A stretch of 40,242 bases of DNA from NCBI RefSeq assembly GCF_014699075.1, contig NZ_JACXAB010000036.1, forward strand, positions 1 to 40,242, written 5' to 3'. Shown here piece after piece: positions 1 through 8,502 of this stretch (position 1 is its first letter; every line of letters starts with the position of its first letter). The position numbers and the translations under genes are program-made. The DNA is from Microvirga sp. (GTDB taxonomy: Bacteria > Pseudomonadota > Alphaproteobacteria > Rhizobiales > Beijerinckiaceae). Under the pieces are notes generated by a model that saw nothing but the letters and a program-made list of their open reading frames with translations, made no database searches and was not told where the DNA came from.

Positions 1-1560
1 CTGAAGCATTGCGTTTGCGGGACCTGACAGGCTCATGTTCATCACCCGCACGCCACGCTTGGCCAGAGCCTCAATGGCGTCCACCAGGGATGTCACATCC
101 GTGCGATCAGCCGTGCCGCCATCGCGGTAGAATGCATCTACCGCGATGATCTTCGCTTGCGGCAGCAACCCAGGTGTTTGGCTGTCTGGCCGGCCCACGA
201 GGAGAGCTGCCACCGCGGTGCCGTGATCCTGTAAAGAGGCATCCGCATGGTTTGTAGGGCGCGGCACAACCTCAATCGCCTGTTCCTTCAGGGCTTCGTG
301 CTCCAGGTTAATCCCAGTGTCGATCAGGCCGATGAGGGGGGTAGGGCCGCATTGGGCTACATGCGATGACGACCAGTTGACGAGTGAGGCTGCCTGGCAC
401 TCGGCGCGGACGCAAGCCACTGCGCCCTCGTCGAGATAGTAGAAATGATCGAAATCGGTAGAGGCGCGCGCATCGAGCAGACGGACCCTTCGCCGGGCCT
501 GCGTTAGCGAGGTGCCGGGTGGAACGCGCAGCCGGACAATCTGTGGAGCAATGCTGCCTTGGGTCTCGGTCTCGATGTGAAAGCCTTGAGCGGTGAGCCT
601 GGTCAGATCCTCGCGCGACAACCCCGACGCCAGGATGAAGTTGGGGGCCTGCCGCGGTTTGGGACGAGGATCGACGGCCGAGGCCGCCACGTTCGGTTGC
701 AGAGCCTTCGCCTGGGAGGCTGCTGTGGCTGGGCGGGACGTTGGGTGCTTGGATTGGGCGGACGTGCTTTGGCGTGTTGTCGTTTTGCTTGTGCTCGCCT
801 TTGCTATTCCGGTACTGCGCTGGCTTTGGGCGTTTCCTGTCTTGGGAGCCTTGTTTGTGTTGCCGCCTGTGGCGCGGCTGCCAGCTGCATGGCTCCGTCC
901 GCCGGTGCCTCCACTCGCGCCGACACTACCTCCAACACCACCGCCTCCGACGCTGGCACCAGCTCCGGCACCGCCTCCGACGTTGGCACCACCTCCGGCA
1001 CCGCCGCTGACGCCCCCGACGTTGGCGCCGCCTCTGACGCCACCGGTGGTGCCGACACCGCTGGTAGTGCCACCTCCGACATCGCCTCCAACGCTGGCAC
1101 CACCTCCGATGGTGCCTCCGACACCACTGCCGCCAATACCATCTCCAACACCGCCGCTGGTGGTGCTACCTCCGATACCACCGCTGACACTGCCGCTGGC
1201 GCCAGCACCGACGCCACCTCCAACACTTCCCTCGACGTTACCGCCGCTGGCGCCGCTTTTACCACCTCCCACGCCACCGCTGACACCTTCGCCGCCGACG
1301 CTGCCGCTAACCCCACCGCCGCTGGTACCGCCTCCGACATCACCACCAACTTCGCCTCCGACGCTAGAACCTCCCACACCACCGGTGGCACCAGCGCCGA
1401 CACCGCCATTGTTCCCGGACCCGTCGCCCAGCTGTGCGAAAGCTGACCCATTCATAAGGGGCAGGCTGGACCCGTAGCCGAGGTCAAGGTGAACCTGAAG
1501 CGGAAGTGCAGCGGCAGTGCCTGCCATCGCAAGAAGACTATGTCGCCACCAGCGTGCCAT
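1..1560 (-). CDS. Secreted subtilisin-like (S8) serine protease with glycine-rich N-terminal region, partial
   Basis: This gene reads leftwards and leaves the window before its stop codon; 520 codons are visible. An ATG at 1560 is preceded by GAGG and opens a signal peptide (MARWWRHSLLAMAGTAAALP). Residues about 41-220 are a Gly/Ser/Val/Ala repeat of the GGxxGG kind, followed by a Ser/Thr/Lys/Gln-rich linker (about 220-290). The peptidase domain shows the catalytic Asp in GLIDTGIN (Asp414) and the catalytic His in DHGTAVAALL (His446); MNMSLSGPANA follows. The active-site Ser must lie beyond the left edge. No in-frame stop was found across the repeat. The family hydrolyses peptide bonds; this one is probably exported. 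The low-complexity DNA keeps all frames open, so several long false frames overlap it. The substrate is unknown. Confidence 0.88.
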   Translation of the reverse strand, partial: MARWWRHSLLAMAGTAAALPLQVHLDLGYGSSLPLMNGSAFAQLGDGSGNNGGVGAGATGGVGGSSVGGEVGGDVGGGTSGGGVSGSVGGEGVSGGVGGGKSGASGGNVEGSVGGGVGAGASGSVSGGIGGSTTSGGVGDGIGGSGVGGTIGGGASVGGDVGGGTTSGVGTTGGVRGGANVGGVSGGAGGGANVGGGAGAGASVGGGGVGGSVGASGGTGGRSHAAGSRATGGNTNKAPKTGNAQSQRSTGIAKASTSKTTTRQSTSAQSKHPTSRPATAASQAKALQPNVAASAVDPRPKPRQAPNFILASGLSREDLTRLTAQGFHIETETQGSIAPQIVRLRVPPGTSLTQARRRVRLLDARASTDFDHFYYLDEGAVACVRAECQAASLVNWSSSHVAQCGPTPLIGLIDTGINLEHEALKEQAIEVVPRPTNHADASLQDHGTAVAALLVGRPDSQTPGLLPQAKIIAVDAFYRDGGTADRTDVTSLVDAIEALAKRGVRVMNMSLSGPANAMLQ

Positions 1561-1593
1561 GACCACCTCAAGGTAGAGGAGACGCCGATCCGA

Positions 1594-1710
1594 ATGGTCG
1601 TCATGGGAGAGGCCTATCTCCAGCGCGAGAAGAGCGACAAGCCGAACCGTTTCGTCTGCCTTATCAGCGACCAGGGCAAGGTGGTGCTCACCTTCTTCAC
1701 AGAACAATAG
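1594..1710 (+). CDS. Possible small protein, 38 residues, or a gene remnant
   Basis: A short open frame divergent from the protease gene ends in RFVCLISDQGKVVLTFFTEQ, which has a beta-strand-like pattern and does not look like random translation. ATG codons at 1594 and 1603 are both possible starts; the best upstream purine run (GAGGAG at 1576-1581) is rather far away. The frame stays open upstream into the protease start region, so it could also be the tail of a decayed longer gene. I do not recognise the family and assign no function. Confidence 0.25.
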   Translation: MVVMGEAYLQREKSDKPNRFVCLISDQGKVVLTFFTEQ

Positions 1711-1787
1711 GCCCGCTTGCCGGGTTCTACGGCTCCGCTCCAGAAGAGCGCGGGCTCAGGGATCTGGGGACGTGCCATGAAGGATTG

Positions 1788-2063
1788 CTACTTACGGGCC
1801 GCCATAAGGTCATGCGTCAGCACCGTGAGCTTGCCGATGAGGGATGCCATGTCGCTGGGATCGCACGACCACTGGGTGCCAATGGCTGATCCATCGGCGG
1901 ACACGGACACCACAGCCAGTGAGCGCAGCTTGCCTTCGCGAGCCAGACGCAGATGCTCCTGCAACAGGTCGATCATTGATGCCATGTTCTCGTCAACGGG
2001 CGGTGCCGGGACCGCATGGAGATTGGTCACACGGCTCCGCTGGTTAGCCATTGTCTCGCTCAT
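1788..2063 (-). CDS. Conserved-looking hypothetical protein, 91 residues
   Basis: The start at 2063 (MSETMANQRS) is chosen because AAGGGG lies six bases upstream; the frame is open further back to 2165 but with poor ribosome sites, and a second ATG at 2081 is possible. The protein is small and soluble, with a helical middle (ENMASMIDLLQEHLRLAREG), then KLRSLAVVSVSADGSAIG and an ending SLIGKLTVLTHDLMAARK. The pattern of a helix, two strands and a helix, with no membrane segment, suggests a compact cytoplasmic domain. I do not recognise a named family. It stands alone, with no operon partner. Confidence 0.6.
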   Translation of the reverse strand: MSETMANQRSRVTNLHAVPAPPVDENMASMIDLLQEHLRLAREGKLRSLAVVSVSADGSAIGTQWSCDPSDMASLIGKLTVLTHDLMAARK

Positions 2064-2763
2064 GCCGCACCCCTTGTTCATAGGCCTAATATTTTTGCCA
2101 CCATGGTTGATAAGGATGGCTACTAGACATGAACCGAGTGTCAATTCCAGGCCGGCCCGGCACAAACAGCGGCTGTGTCGCCTTGCTACAACAGGATTTG
2201 ATCAAGCTTGAATATCGGGTTGTGAGGTGGCGATCGGCGCCGCTTGTCCAAGAGGCTTGTTGTTCTTCCATTCTCAAGGGTCGACCGGTGCAACACGAGT
2301 TCGCCGCCCCAGGATAGTGATGACCCTGCGTCGAAGAATGCCGAACGTCAGCTCAAGCCAGGAAAAACCGGACGTTCCCGAAGAGGGAAGGTTTGCCTAG
2401 TCTGGCCCCTAGGAGACATTCGCTTCAACAAAGGCGCGGCGTTTCGCTTCGCCGTTGGACGCGAGATGCGCTGTGCGAGAGCCGGCGGAGTCGACCTCGT
2501 CTCGAAAGTTGCTGTGTTTCGTTCATAATGCCGGCGCTTAATCGGGAGCAGATCGTGCGCTGATCCCTCCCGAGTGGCTCCCAACCATGCAAATCATACT
2601 GCCAACTCGACACTACGCGGCGATATGCGAGCCAGCGGCGGTTGACGGCATCAATTGGAAAGGAGAACGAAATCAAGGAGCGACGACTAAAGAAGCCCGG
2701 TTGCTCCCATCGGTACGAGCTCAGGTTGCACAATCTTCGACGTCGGCGAACCTACCGGCAGGG
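2064..2763. other. Gene-poor interval of about 700 bp
   Basis: Only short overlapping frames with arginine- and serine-rich, low-quality translations are present on both strands. None has a convincing start, ribosome site or recognisable motif. No hairpin terminator, tRNA-like fold or insertion-sequence end was identified. The stretch may contain decayed genes, but nothing can be named. Confidence 0.5.
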
Positions 2764-3669
2764 TTAAACCGCCCGACGCTTGGAAATATCACGCGCCATC
2801 TCCAAAAATGCTTTCATCCCAGCTGATAGATGACGTCGCCCGGGATAGTAGAGACATAAACCTGGATATGGTGGCGTCCAATCCTCCAGGACTCGGATTA
2901 GGCGCCCTGCCTCGATGTCTGGCAGAATTTCCTGTTCCATTGTGTAGCCTACGCCCGTCCCCTCAAGCACTGCTGTCCTCACCAAGCTTGCCTCATCAAG
3001 CGTGATCGGTCCTCGCACATCGATCTGCACCGGTTCGCCGTCTTTCTCAAACCGCCATTGATATAAAGAGCCGTCAGGCAAGCGAACCCGAATGCATCTG
3101 TGATTGAGAAGATCCAGAGGAACGAACGGCCTCCCATGCTGCTCGAAATACTCAGGTGATCCCACCACAGCATGTCGTTGAGGCCAGCCGAGCGAGACTG
3201 CAATCATGTCACTTGGTACGAGGCCAGCGACCCTTATGCCGAGGTCGAAGCCGTCCCTGACGATATCGACCATCTTTCCATCGGTCACCAAATCGATATT
3301 CATATCTGGATACCGGCGCAGGAACTCGAGTACCAACGCGGAGATAATAGCGCGTGCCGCGAAGGGCGCAGCATTGATCCGTATCGTTCCCGAAGGGGTC
3401 TCGCGCTGGGCGCGAACCACTTCCAGCGCGACGTAAATATTCTGGAGTGACGGTGCAACCTGCTCGACAAAAAGCTTTCCTGCATCCGTGAGCGAGACGC
3501 TGCGGGTGGTTCGATTGAAGAGACGAACGCCGAGGCCAGCCTCGAGCTTTGCAATTGTATGGCTCAACGCAGTGCTGGACGTCCCTAGATCAATAGCGGC
3601 TGCTCGAAACGTCCCGCGCCGTGCAATGGCGATGACCGACTCCAAATCTCTCAAACCTGCCTGTTCCAT
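2764..3669 (-). CDS. LysR-family transcriptional regulator
   Basis: This is a 301-residue protein of typical LysR length. Residues about 5-65 form the winged helix-turn-helix (LESVIAIARRGTFRAAAIDL, then TALSHTIAKLEAGLGVRLFN, RTTRSVSLTDAG), followed by a linker helix and a periplasmic-binding-like effector domain (about 92-295). LysR proteins bind as tetramers to T-N11-A type sites and usually control a divergent gene. Here the divergent neighbours are the NTF2-like and SDR genes starting at 3771, which are the likely targets. The shared 100-bp spacer contains a GCTA-AC-TAGC inverted repeat at 3731-3740 that could be part of an operator. The effector is unknown. Confidence 0.93.
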   Translation of the reverse strand: MEQAGLRDLESVIAIARRGTFRAAAIDLGTSSTALSHTIAKLEAGLGVRLFNRTTRSVSLTDAGKLFVEQVAPSLQNIYVALEVVRAQRETPSGTIRINAAPFAARAIISALVLEFLRRYPDMNIDLVTDGKMVDIVRDGFDLGIRVAGLVPSDMIAVSLGWPQRHAVVGSPEYFEQHGRPFVPLDLLNHRCIRVRLPDGSLYQWRFEKDGEPVQIDVRGPITLDEASLVRTAVLEGTGVGYTMEQEILPDIEAGRLIRVLEDWTPPYPGLCLYYPGRRHLSAGMKAFLEMARDISKRRAV

Positions 3670-3770
3670 TGTCCCGATCTGTTCATTTCCACATACGGTT
3701 TTATCTCACTTATCTGCGCAATCGTCGAGTGCTAACTAGCAGTCATGAGTAAGCTGATAGGGAGAAACCT

Positions 3771-4091
3771 ATGAACATGCCTGATGTGGTGAAGGCATTC
3801 TTCGAGGTCGATCGCCGAAACGATATGGATGCAGTAGCTAGGACTTTTGCGGTCGACGCCGTCGTCATGGATGAGGGCGCATTCCATCAAGGCGCGGCTG
3901 CCTTTCGAGACTGGTGGGCGGAAGCGAAACGCAAGACCCAGTATGTCGCTGAGCCCTTGGATGCCACGGTCAACGGTAATCGATCGTTCGTTCGAGCCAA
4001 GGTCAGCGGCCGGTTTCCGGGGAGCCCCGTGACGCTCAGCTACACCTTCGCCATCACAAACGACAAGATTACCAAAGTGGAGATCCGGTGA
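3771..4091 (+). CDS. NTF2/SnoaL-like small protein
   Basis: This 106-residue protein has the length and pattern of the NTF2-like cone fold. An N-terminal helix (VVKAFFEVDRRNDMDAVART) is followed by FAVDAVVMDEG, a DWWAEAKRKTQ helix and three strands ending TYTFAITNDKITKVEIR-like (seen as LSYTFAITNDKITKVEIR). A GGGAGA ribosome site lies just before the ATG. Members include ketosteroid isomerases, SnoaL polyketide cyclases and many binding proteins; which activity applies here cannot be told from sequence. Its stop codon overlaps the start of the SDR gene (TGATG), so the two are translated together and probably act on a shared substrate. The divergent LysR regulator is the likely controller. Confidence 0.8.
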   Translation: MNMPDVVKAFFEVDRRNDMDAVARTFAVDAVVMDEGAFHQGAAAFRDWWAEAKRKTQYVAEPLDATVNGNRSFVRAKVSGRFPGSPVTLSYTFAITNDKITKVEIR

Positions 4092-4870
4092 TGACCGACT
4101 TTCTCAATCTGGCTGGCAAGCGCGCACTCATCACAGCTGGAACTAAAGGCGCTGGAGCGGCAACCGTTGGCCTGTTTCGGGAACTCGGCGCGCGGGTGCT
4201 GGCAACGGCGCGAACGCGACCGGATAACCTGCCCGACGACTTGTTCGTTGAAGCCGACCTGACCACCGAGGAGGGATGCAAGACTGTCGCAGACGCTACC
4301 CGTCAACGCCTTGGCGGCGTCGATATCATTGTTCATATGCTGGGCGGCTCGTCTGCGGCCGGAGGTGGTTTTTCAGCGCTCACTGATGCCGAGTGGTGCA
4401 AGGAGTTGTCTCTTAACCTTTTCCCCGCTGTTCGGCTGGACCGGCATCTGGTCCCGGATATGGTCTCTCGGGGAAGCGGCGTGGTCATACATGTCACATC
4501 CATTCAGAATGTGCTGCCACTTCCGGAATCGACAACGGCCTATGCTGCAGCCAATGCTGCGCTTTCTACCTACAGCAAGGCAATGTCAAAGGAGGTGTCT
4601 CCCAGAGGTGTACGGGTGGTTCGGGTTTCACCAGGCTGGATCGCGACGGAATCATCTATTCATCTCGCCGAGCGCCTGGCGAAACAGGCGGGGACCGATC
4701 TTGAGGGTGGCAAGAAGATCATCATGGACGGATTGGGCGGAATACCGCTCGGACGCCCGGCCGAACCGGCCGAAGTCGCAAGCCTGATCGCGTTCCTGGC
4801 CTCCGAACGCGCCGCTTCGATCACCGGCACCGAGTACACCATCGATGGGGGTACGGTGCCTACAGCGTAA
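4091..4870 (+). CDS. Short-chain dehydrogenase/reductase-like protein with altered active site
   Basis: A 259-residue classical SDR fold. The dinucleotide-binding turn is ITAGTKGAGAAT (residues about 14-25), with VEADLT at 53-58. The catalytic region has Ser137 (HVTSIQN) and Tyr151, but the lysine of the YxxxK pair is Asn155 (AYAAANAALSTYSK). That lysine normally lowers the tyrosine pKa and binds the nicotinamide ribose, so activity may be lost or changed; Lys164 a little downstream is unlikely to replace it. The C-terminus (SITGTEYTIDGGTVPTA) is typical. ATG 4091 overlaps the upstream stop; a GTG at 4088 is the only nearby alternative. It is coupled to the NTF2-like gene. The substrate is unknown. 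Confidence 0.87.
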   Translation: MTDFLNLAGKRALITAGTKGAGAATVGLFRELGARVLATARTRPDNLPDDLFVEADLTTEEGCKTVADATRQRLGGVDIIVHMLGGSSAAGGGFSALTDAEWCKELSLNLFPAVRLDRHLVPDMVSRGSGVVIHVTSIQNVLPLPESTTAYAAANAALSTYSKAMSKEVSPRGVRVVRVSPGWIATESSIHLAERLAKQAGTDLEGGKKIIMDGLGGIPLGRPAEPAEVASLIAFLASERAASITGTEYTIDGGTVPTA

Positions 4871-4892
4871 AGGACGGATACCCGTTCTACAC

Positions 4893-5360
4893 TCAGGCGG
4901 GAGCGTCCCATCCTCCGATCTGGGAATAAATAGCATTACGGAGATGGCGCACGTCGCGGTTTAGAGCCGCCAGCCTCTGGGGCGTTTCGGTCGAGGCTGC
5001 AAGCAAGGTGTCACTGAGACAGCCCGCCTTGTGCTGCAGCGCGCTGCCTTCTTCGGTCAGAGCTATCACGACCTGACGCTCATTACTGAGGTTTCGGGTC
5101 CTGCACAGGAGGCCAGAAGCCTCAAGGCGTTTTAGGAGCGGCGTCAGGGTGCTGGATTCCAAGGCAAGGGCGCGGGCAATCGCGCCCACGGTCTGCTCGT
5201 TCTTACTCCACAACACGTTGAGCACGAGGTACTGCGGATAGGTCAGGCCCAGCCCATCGAGTAGGGGTTTGTAGGCACGCTGAATAGCGATCCCGGCAGT
5301 GTAGATCGCGTAGCACAACTGGTCATGAAGAGGCGGTGGATCGTTGTTCTCGTGGCGCAT
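4893..5360 (-). CDS. MarR-family regulator, OhrR-like peroxide sensor type
   Basis: A 155-residue MarR protein. The N-terminal HDQLCYAIYTAGIAIQRAYK and LGLTYPQYLVLNVLW segments match the OhrR subgroup, in which a single cysteine near residue 15-22 (here Cys16) is oxidised by organic peroxides and releases DNA. The winged helix covers about 58-100 (TVGAIARALALESSTLTPLLKRLE in two parts, NERQVVIALTEEG wing). AGGA lies eight bases before the ATG. It is divergent from an exported alpha/beta hydrolase rather than from ohr, and no Ohr peroxidase gene is visible in the window. The spacer carries four TATCGC motifs that are likely its operators. Redox sensing is inferred from the cysteine alone. Confidence 0.88.
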   Translation of the reverse strand: MRHENNDPPPLHDQLCYAIYTAGIAIQRAYKPLLDGLGLTYPQYLVLNVLWSKNEQTVGAIARALALESSTLTPLLKRLEASGLLCRTRNLSNERQVVIALTEEGSALQHKAGCLSDTLLAASTETPQRLAALNRDVRHLRNAIYSQIGGWDAPA

Positions 5361-5392
5361 TTTCCAGGTCCTAAGAACGTGAACATACTAGC

Positions 5393-5487
5393 AATATCGC
5401 GAAAAACAATATCGCAATAACAAAATACATTGACGCGAGTGCAAGAACCTGCAAAGTATTAATTATCGCGATAACATTTATCGCGGA
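5393..5487. promoter_or_regulatory. Paired TATCGC operator motifs between marR-type gene and hydrolase gene
   Basis: TATCGC occurs at 5395, 5410, 5464 and 5479 (first bases). The copies form two pairs, each with 15-bp spacing, separated by 54 bp. The third copy sits in a perfect 12-bp palindrome, TTATCGCGATAA (5463-5474). A TTGACG at 5430-5435 between the pairs could be a -35 element for the hydrolase gene. The layout suits a MarR dimer controlling both divergent promoters. Binding is inferred, not shown. Confidence 0.55.
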
Positions 5488-5504
5488 ATGAGTGGAAGAT
5501 CGTT

Positions 5505-6302
5505 ATGACCAAGATTACCAACGGCGTAGTAACCATAGCCATGGCCGCAGCAGCGATATCGAGCGCAGTCTCGGCGGCGGCTTCCGAGTCCATCCCTACA
5601 AACCAAGCTGTAAAGAATGTCGTGCTCGTCCACGGTGCTTTCGCCGACGGCTCAGGGTGGAGAGGGGTTTACGACAATCTTTCGAAGCGCGGCTATCGCG
5701 TCACCATCGTGCAGAACCCGTTGACATCTCTCGAAGACGATGTTGCCGCCACCAAACGCGCGCTTGAGCGGCAGGATGGTCCAGTCATCCTGGTGGGTCA
5801 TTCCTGGGGTGGTACGATCATCACTGAAGCTGGCGTCGATGCGAAGGTTGCAGGCCTTGTTTATGTCTCTGCTCTTTCTCCGGATGCGGGCGAGACAACA
5901 GCTCAGCAATATCAAGGCTTTGCCCCTGCATCGGAGTTCGTGATCGAGACGACAAAGGATGGATTTGGGTATGTTAGCCCGACGAAGTTCAAGGATGGTT
6001 TCGCTCATGACGTGAGCGATGCCGATGCCGCATTCATGAGGGACTCGCAGGTCCCGATCAACATGTCGGCGTTCAGCACGAAGCTCCAAAATGCTGCTTG
6101 GCGCTCGAAGCCTAGTTGGGCCGTGATCGCGACAGAAGACAAAGCATTCGATCAGGCGATGCTGATCCATATGGCTGAACGCATCAAGGCGAAGATCACG
6201 AAAGTCTCGGCAAGTCATGCTCTCTTCATGACGCAGCCCGAGGTCGTTGCGGATACCATTGATCAGGCCGCCAAGACCGTCTCGGCGAAAGCGCAACGAT
6301 GA
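5505..6302 (+). CDS. Exported alpha/beta hydrolase
   Basis: A 265-residue protein with a signal peptide (about residues 1-25, ending SAVSAAASES). The fold is an alpha/beta hydrolase: the oxyanion-hole motif VLVHGAFADGSGW (41-52), the nucleophile elbow GHSWGG with Ser100, a plausible acid near Asp212 (ATEDKAF) and His238 (SASHALFMTQP). This is the short esterase/haloperoxidase-like group. It should be exported to the periplasm. GGAAG lies 6-10 bases before the ATG. The likely regulator is the divergent OhrR-like protein, which suggests induction by oxidants or reactive organic compounds. The substrate cannot be deduced. Confidence 0.88.
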   Translation: MTKITNGVVTIAMAAAAISSAVSAAASESIPTNQAVKNVVLVHGAFADGSGWRGVYDNLSKRGYRVTIVQNPLTSLEDDVAATKRALERQDGPVILVGHSWGGTIITEAGVDAKVAGLVYVSALSPDAGETTAQQYQGFAPASEFVIETTKDGFGYVSPTKFKDGFAHDVSDADAAFMRDSQVPINMSAFSTKLQNAAWRSKPSWAVIATEDKAFDQAMLIHMAERIKAKITKVSASHALFMTQPEVVADTIDQAAKTVSAKAQR

Positions 6303-6313
6303 TGGACGCCGCC

Positions 6314-6343
6314 TCACCGGGACACTCGCCTCTGTCCCGGTGA
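6314..6343 (+). terminator. Hairpin after hydrolase gene
   Basis: TCACCGGGACA (6314-6324) pairs perfectly with TGTCCCGGTGA (6333-6343) around an 8-base loop, starting 12 bp after the hydrolase stop codon. No T-run follows, so it may stabilise the transcript end or need Rho rather than act as a classic intrinsic terminator. Confidence 0.5.
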
Positions 6344-6491
6344 CGACCGGCAAGGTCTATTAGGGCAGGCACGGTCGGACGATCGCCAGCACGGATATGC
6401 TGCCGCGTGTCTGATTGCAGTTGGACGCGCGTCCGAGCCGCCGACCAGCATCTTCAGTTTCTTCCTCATTCCATCCACGGAGGTCAGTCAC

Positions 6492-8114
6492 GTGAAGCTG
6501 AATACTTATGAACAAAATTCACTTGATAATTCGGTCACTTCCCGCGGCGACGTCTTCGACTTCATCGTCTGCGGCGCCGGCTCCAGCGGCTCGGTTGTCG
6601 CCGCGAGGCTAGCAGAAGATGGAGGTGCTCGCGTACTGCTGCTTGAGGCGGGTGGCGACGATTCGGCCGAAACCGTTACCAACCCAGCGCAGTGGCCGCT
6701 AAATCTTGGCTCTAGTCGGGACTGGGGGTTCATTGGAGAGCCGGCGCCTGGACTCGACAGTCGACGTCTTCCTCTCAGCATGGGCAAAGGGCTTGGCGGC
6801 GGGTCAAGCATCAATGTCATGGTATGGGCAAGGGGACACAAGGAAGATTGGGAGCATTTTGCCGCCGAGGCCGGTGATGAAGCTTGGGGTTATGAGTCCA
6901 TCCTTCGCTATTATCGCCGGATAGAAGATTGGAACGGAGATCCCGACCCGATCCGTCGCGGTGTGGGAGGACCGGCATATGTTGCTCAGCCTCAAAAACC
7001 CCAGCCGATCGCAGAAGCTTTGCTGAAGGCGGCATCCGCTATTGGTATTCCTGTCTTCGATACTCCGAACGGTGAGATGATGGAGAGCCCCGGAGGCGCA
7101 TCAATCGCCGAGTTGCGGATTCGCAATGGCAAGCGGGAATCCGTCTTCGGCTCCTATGTTCGTCCGCTCCTATCGCGGCCAAACCTAGCAGTCATCACCG
7201 ATGCGCTGGTCACGCGTCTGATCTTCGATGGGAAACGCGTGATAGGAGTCGAGGTTCTCGTCGATGGTCGGCTGCGTCAATTTACTGCCCGATGCGAGAC
7301 TGTGCTGTCACTTGGCGCGATCAACACGCCGAAAGTGCTGATGCAGTCAGGGATCGGGCCGGAACATGAATTGAGGGCTCATGATATTCCTGTCATTCAA
7401 CACCTGCCGGGCGTTGGTCAAAACCATCAGGATCATCTCGCATTCGGCTGCACCTGGGCCTATAAAAAGCCGGAGGGCGTTGGCGGTAGTGGCTGCGAAG
7501 CGAAACTCTATTGGAGAAGCGATGCGCGGCTGGCTCAGCCTGACATCCTGCAGTGCCAGCTAGAGTTCGCTGTTCCTTCGCCAATTGAGACGGAACTCGA
7601 AACGCCTGAACACGGCTGGACGATGTTCACTGGCCTCGCCCAGCCCAAAAGCCGGGGTCGGCTACGATTATCGGGGTCGAGCTTCGCAGATCCCATCTTG
7701 ATCGAGCCGAACTCACTCAGCGAACCGGAAGACATGGCTGCCGCCCTGGCCGCGGTGGAACTCTGCCGCGATCTCGGAAATAGCGAAGCGTTCACGCCCT
7801 TGGTGACAGGCGAGACTGCTCCGGGCGCGCGCGACCGAGCGGGAATGGTTCGTTTCATCCGACGGTCCGCGGTAACCTACTGGCATCAGTCCTGTACCGC
7901 GAAGATGGGAAGAGACGATATGTCGGTCGTCGATAACCAACTGAAAGTCTATGGCATCGACGGTCTCCGCATCGCAGACTCTTCGATTATGCCACGGATT
8001 ACGACTGGAAACACGATGGCGCCATGCGTGGTCATTGGGGAGCGGGCCGCCGATCTGCTCCGGGAACAACATAGTCTATATCGCCCTGCCGAGGTCCTAT
8101 CACAGCCCTCCTAG
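6492..8114 (+). CDS. GMC-family FAD-dependent oxidoreductase (choline dehydrogenase-like)
   Basis: A 540-residue glucose-methanol-choline oxidoreductase. The FAD-binding motif is FIVCGAGSSGSVVAARLAE (about 24-42), then LLLEAGG. GLGGGSSINVMVWARG is the first GMC signature and GAINTPKVLMQSGIGP the second. The C-terminal active site has His465 (TYWHQSCTAKMG) and Asn507 (TTGNTMAPC), the usual His-Asn pair. GTG at 6492 is the start because GGAGG lies eight bases upstream and no ATG is suitably placed. Members oxidise primary alcohols, including choline, polyethylene glycol and aromatic alcohols; the substrate here is unknown. It appears to be a single-gene unit, with no betaine aldehyde dehydrogenase next to it. 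Confidence 0.92.
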   Translation: MKLNTYEQNSLDNSVTSRGDVFDFIVCGAGSSGSVVAARLAEDGGARVLLLEAGGDDSAETVTNPAQWPLNLGSSRDWGFIGEPAPGLDSRRLPLSMGKGLGGGSSINVMVWARGHKEDWEHFAAEAGDEAWGYESILRYYRRIEDWNGDPDPIRRGVGGPAYVAQPQKPQPIAEALLKAASAIGIPVFDTPNGEMMESPGGASIAELRIRNGKRESVFGSYVRPLLSRPNLAVITDALVTRLIFDGKRVIGVEVLVDGRLRQFTARCETVLSLGAINTPKVLMQSGIGPEHELRAHDIPVIQHLPGVGQNHQDHLAFGCTWAYKKPEGVGGSGCEAKLYWRSDARLAQPDILQCQLEFAVPSPIETELETPEHGWTMFTGLAQPKSRGRLRLSGSSFADPILIEPNSLSEPEDMAAALAAVELCRDLGNSEAFTPLVTGETAPGARDRAGMVRFIRRSAVTYWHQSCTAKMGRDDMSVVDNQLKVYGIDGLRIADSSIMPRITTGNTMAPCVVIGERAADLLREQHSLYRPAEVLSQPS

Positions 8115-8502
8115 TCATATCCTTCGTCCCACAACTGCTCGAGGGCCCGCGTAAGCGGTTCTTCGAACAGCTCTCAACGGGTTGCTAGAGCATCAGACCT
8201 TCAAGTCGATGCACTATTGGCAGCTTCGAGATGGGCCCATGATTTCTGAAATGCCGAACTCGCGGGGTCAGACTTCTTATTCGACGCTCTAGCTTAAGGT
8301 CCGCTCTTACGTTGAGATAAGACATCAGCGGTAGAGTACAGGGCTTCGGTTCTTGACCCCAAGCATGCTTTTCAAAGAGTGCAGAGGCCTTTCACTCAGC
8401 CCGGAGATCGTCCAAGTCAATCGGTCGGATCGGACACGGACAGGAGCGCTAGCCATTGTGTCAGCCGGGCTTCCGCCGCGGTTCAGGCAGTATGGGATTT
8501 GG
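8115..8502. other. Intergenic stretch between convergent genes
   Basis: About 390 bp with no credible reading frame. It lies between the end of the GMC gene and the terminator of the minus-strand importer operon. A TTAAGGTCCGCTCTTACG segment near 8294 faintly resembles the AAGGTCCGCTTTTGG repeat at 16206 and may be a worn copy. Nothing else was recognised. Confidence 0.4.

Noticed and set aside
559..1477. Long plus-strand frames and a minus-strand frame (804-1451) rich in Ala/Thr, Pro/Thr or Ala/Val
   Set aside because: They are shadows of the glycine-rich repeat of the minus-strand protease; only the protease frame continues into a signal peptide on one side and a catalytic domain on the other.
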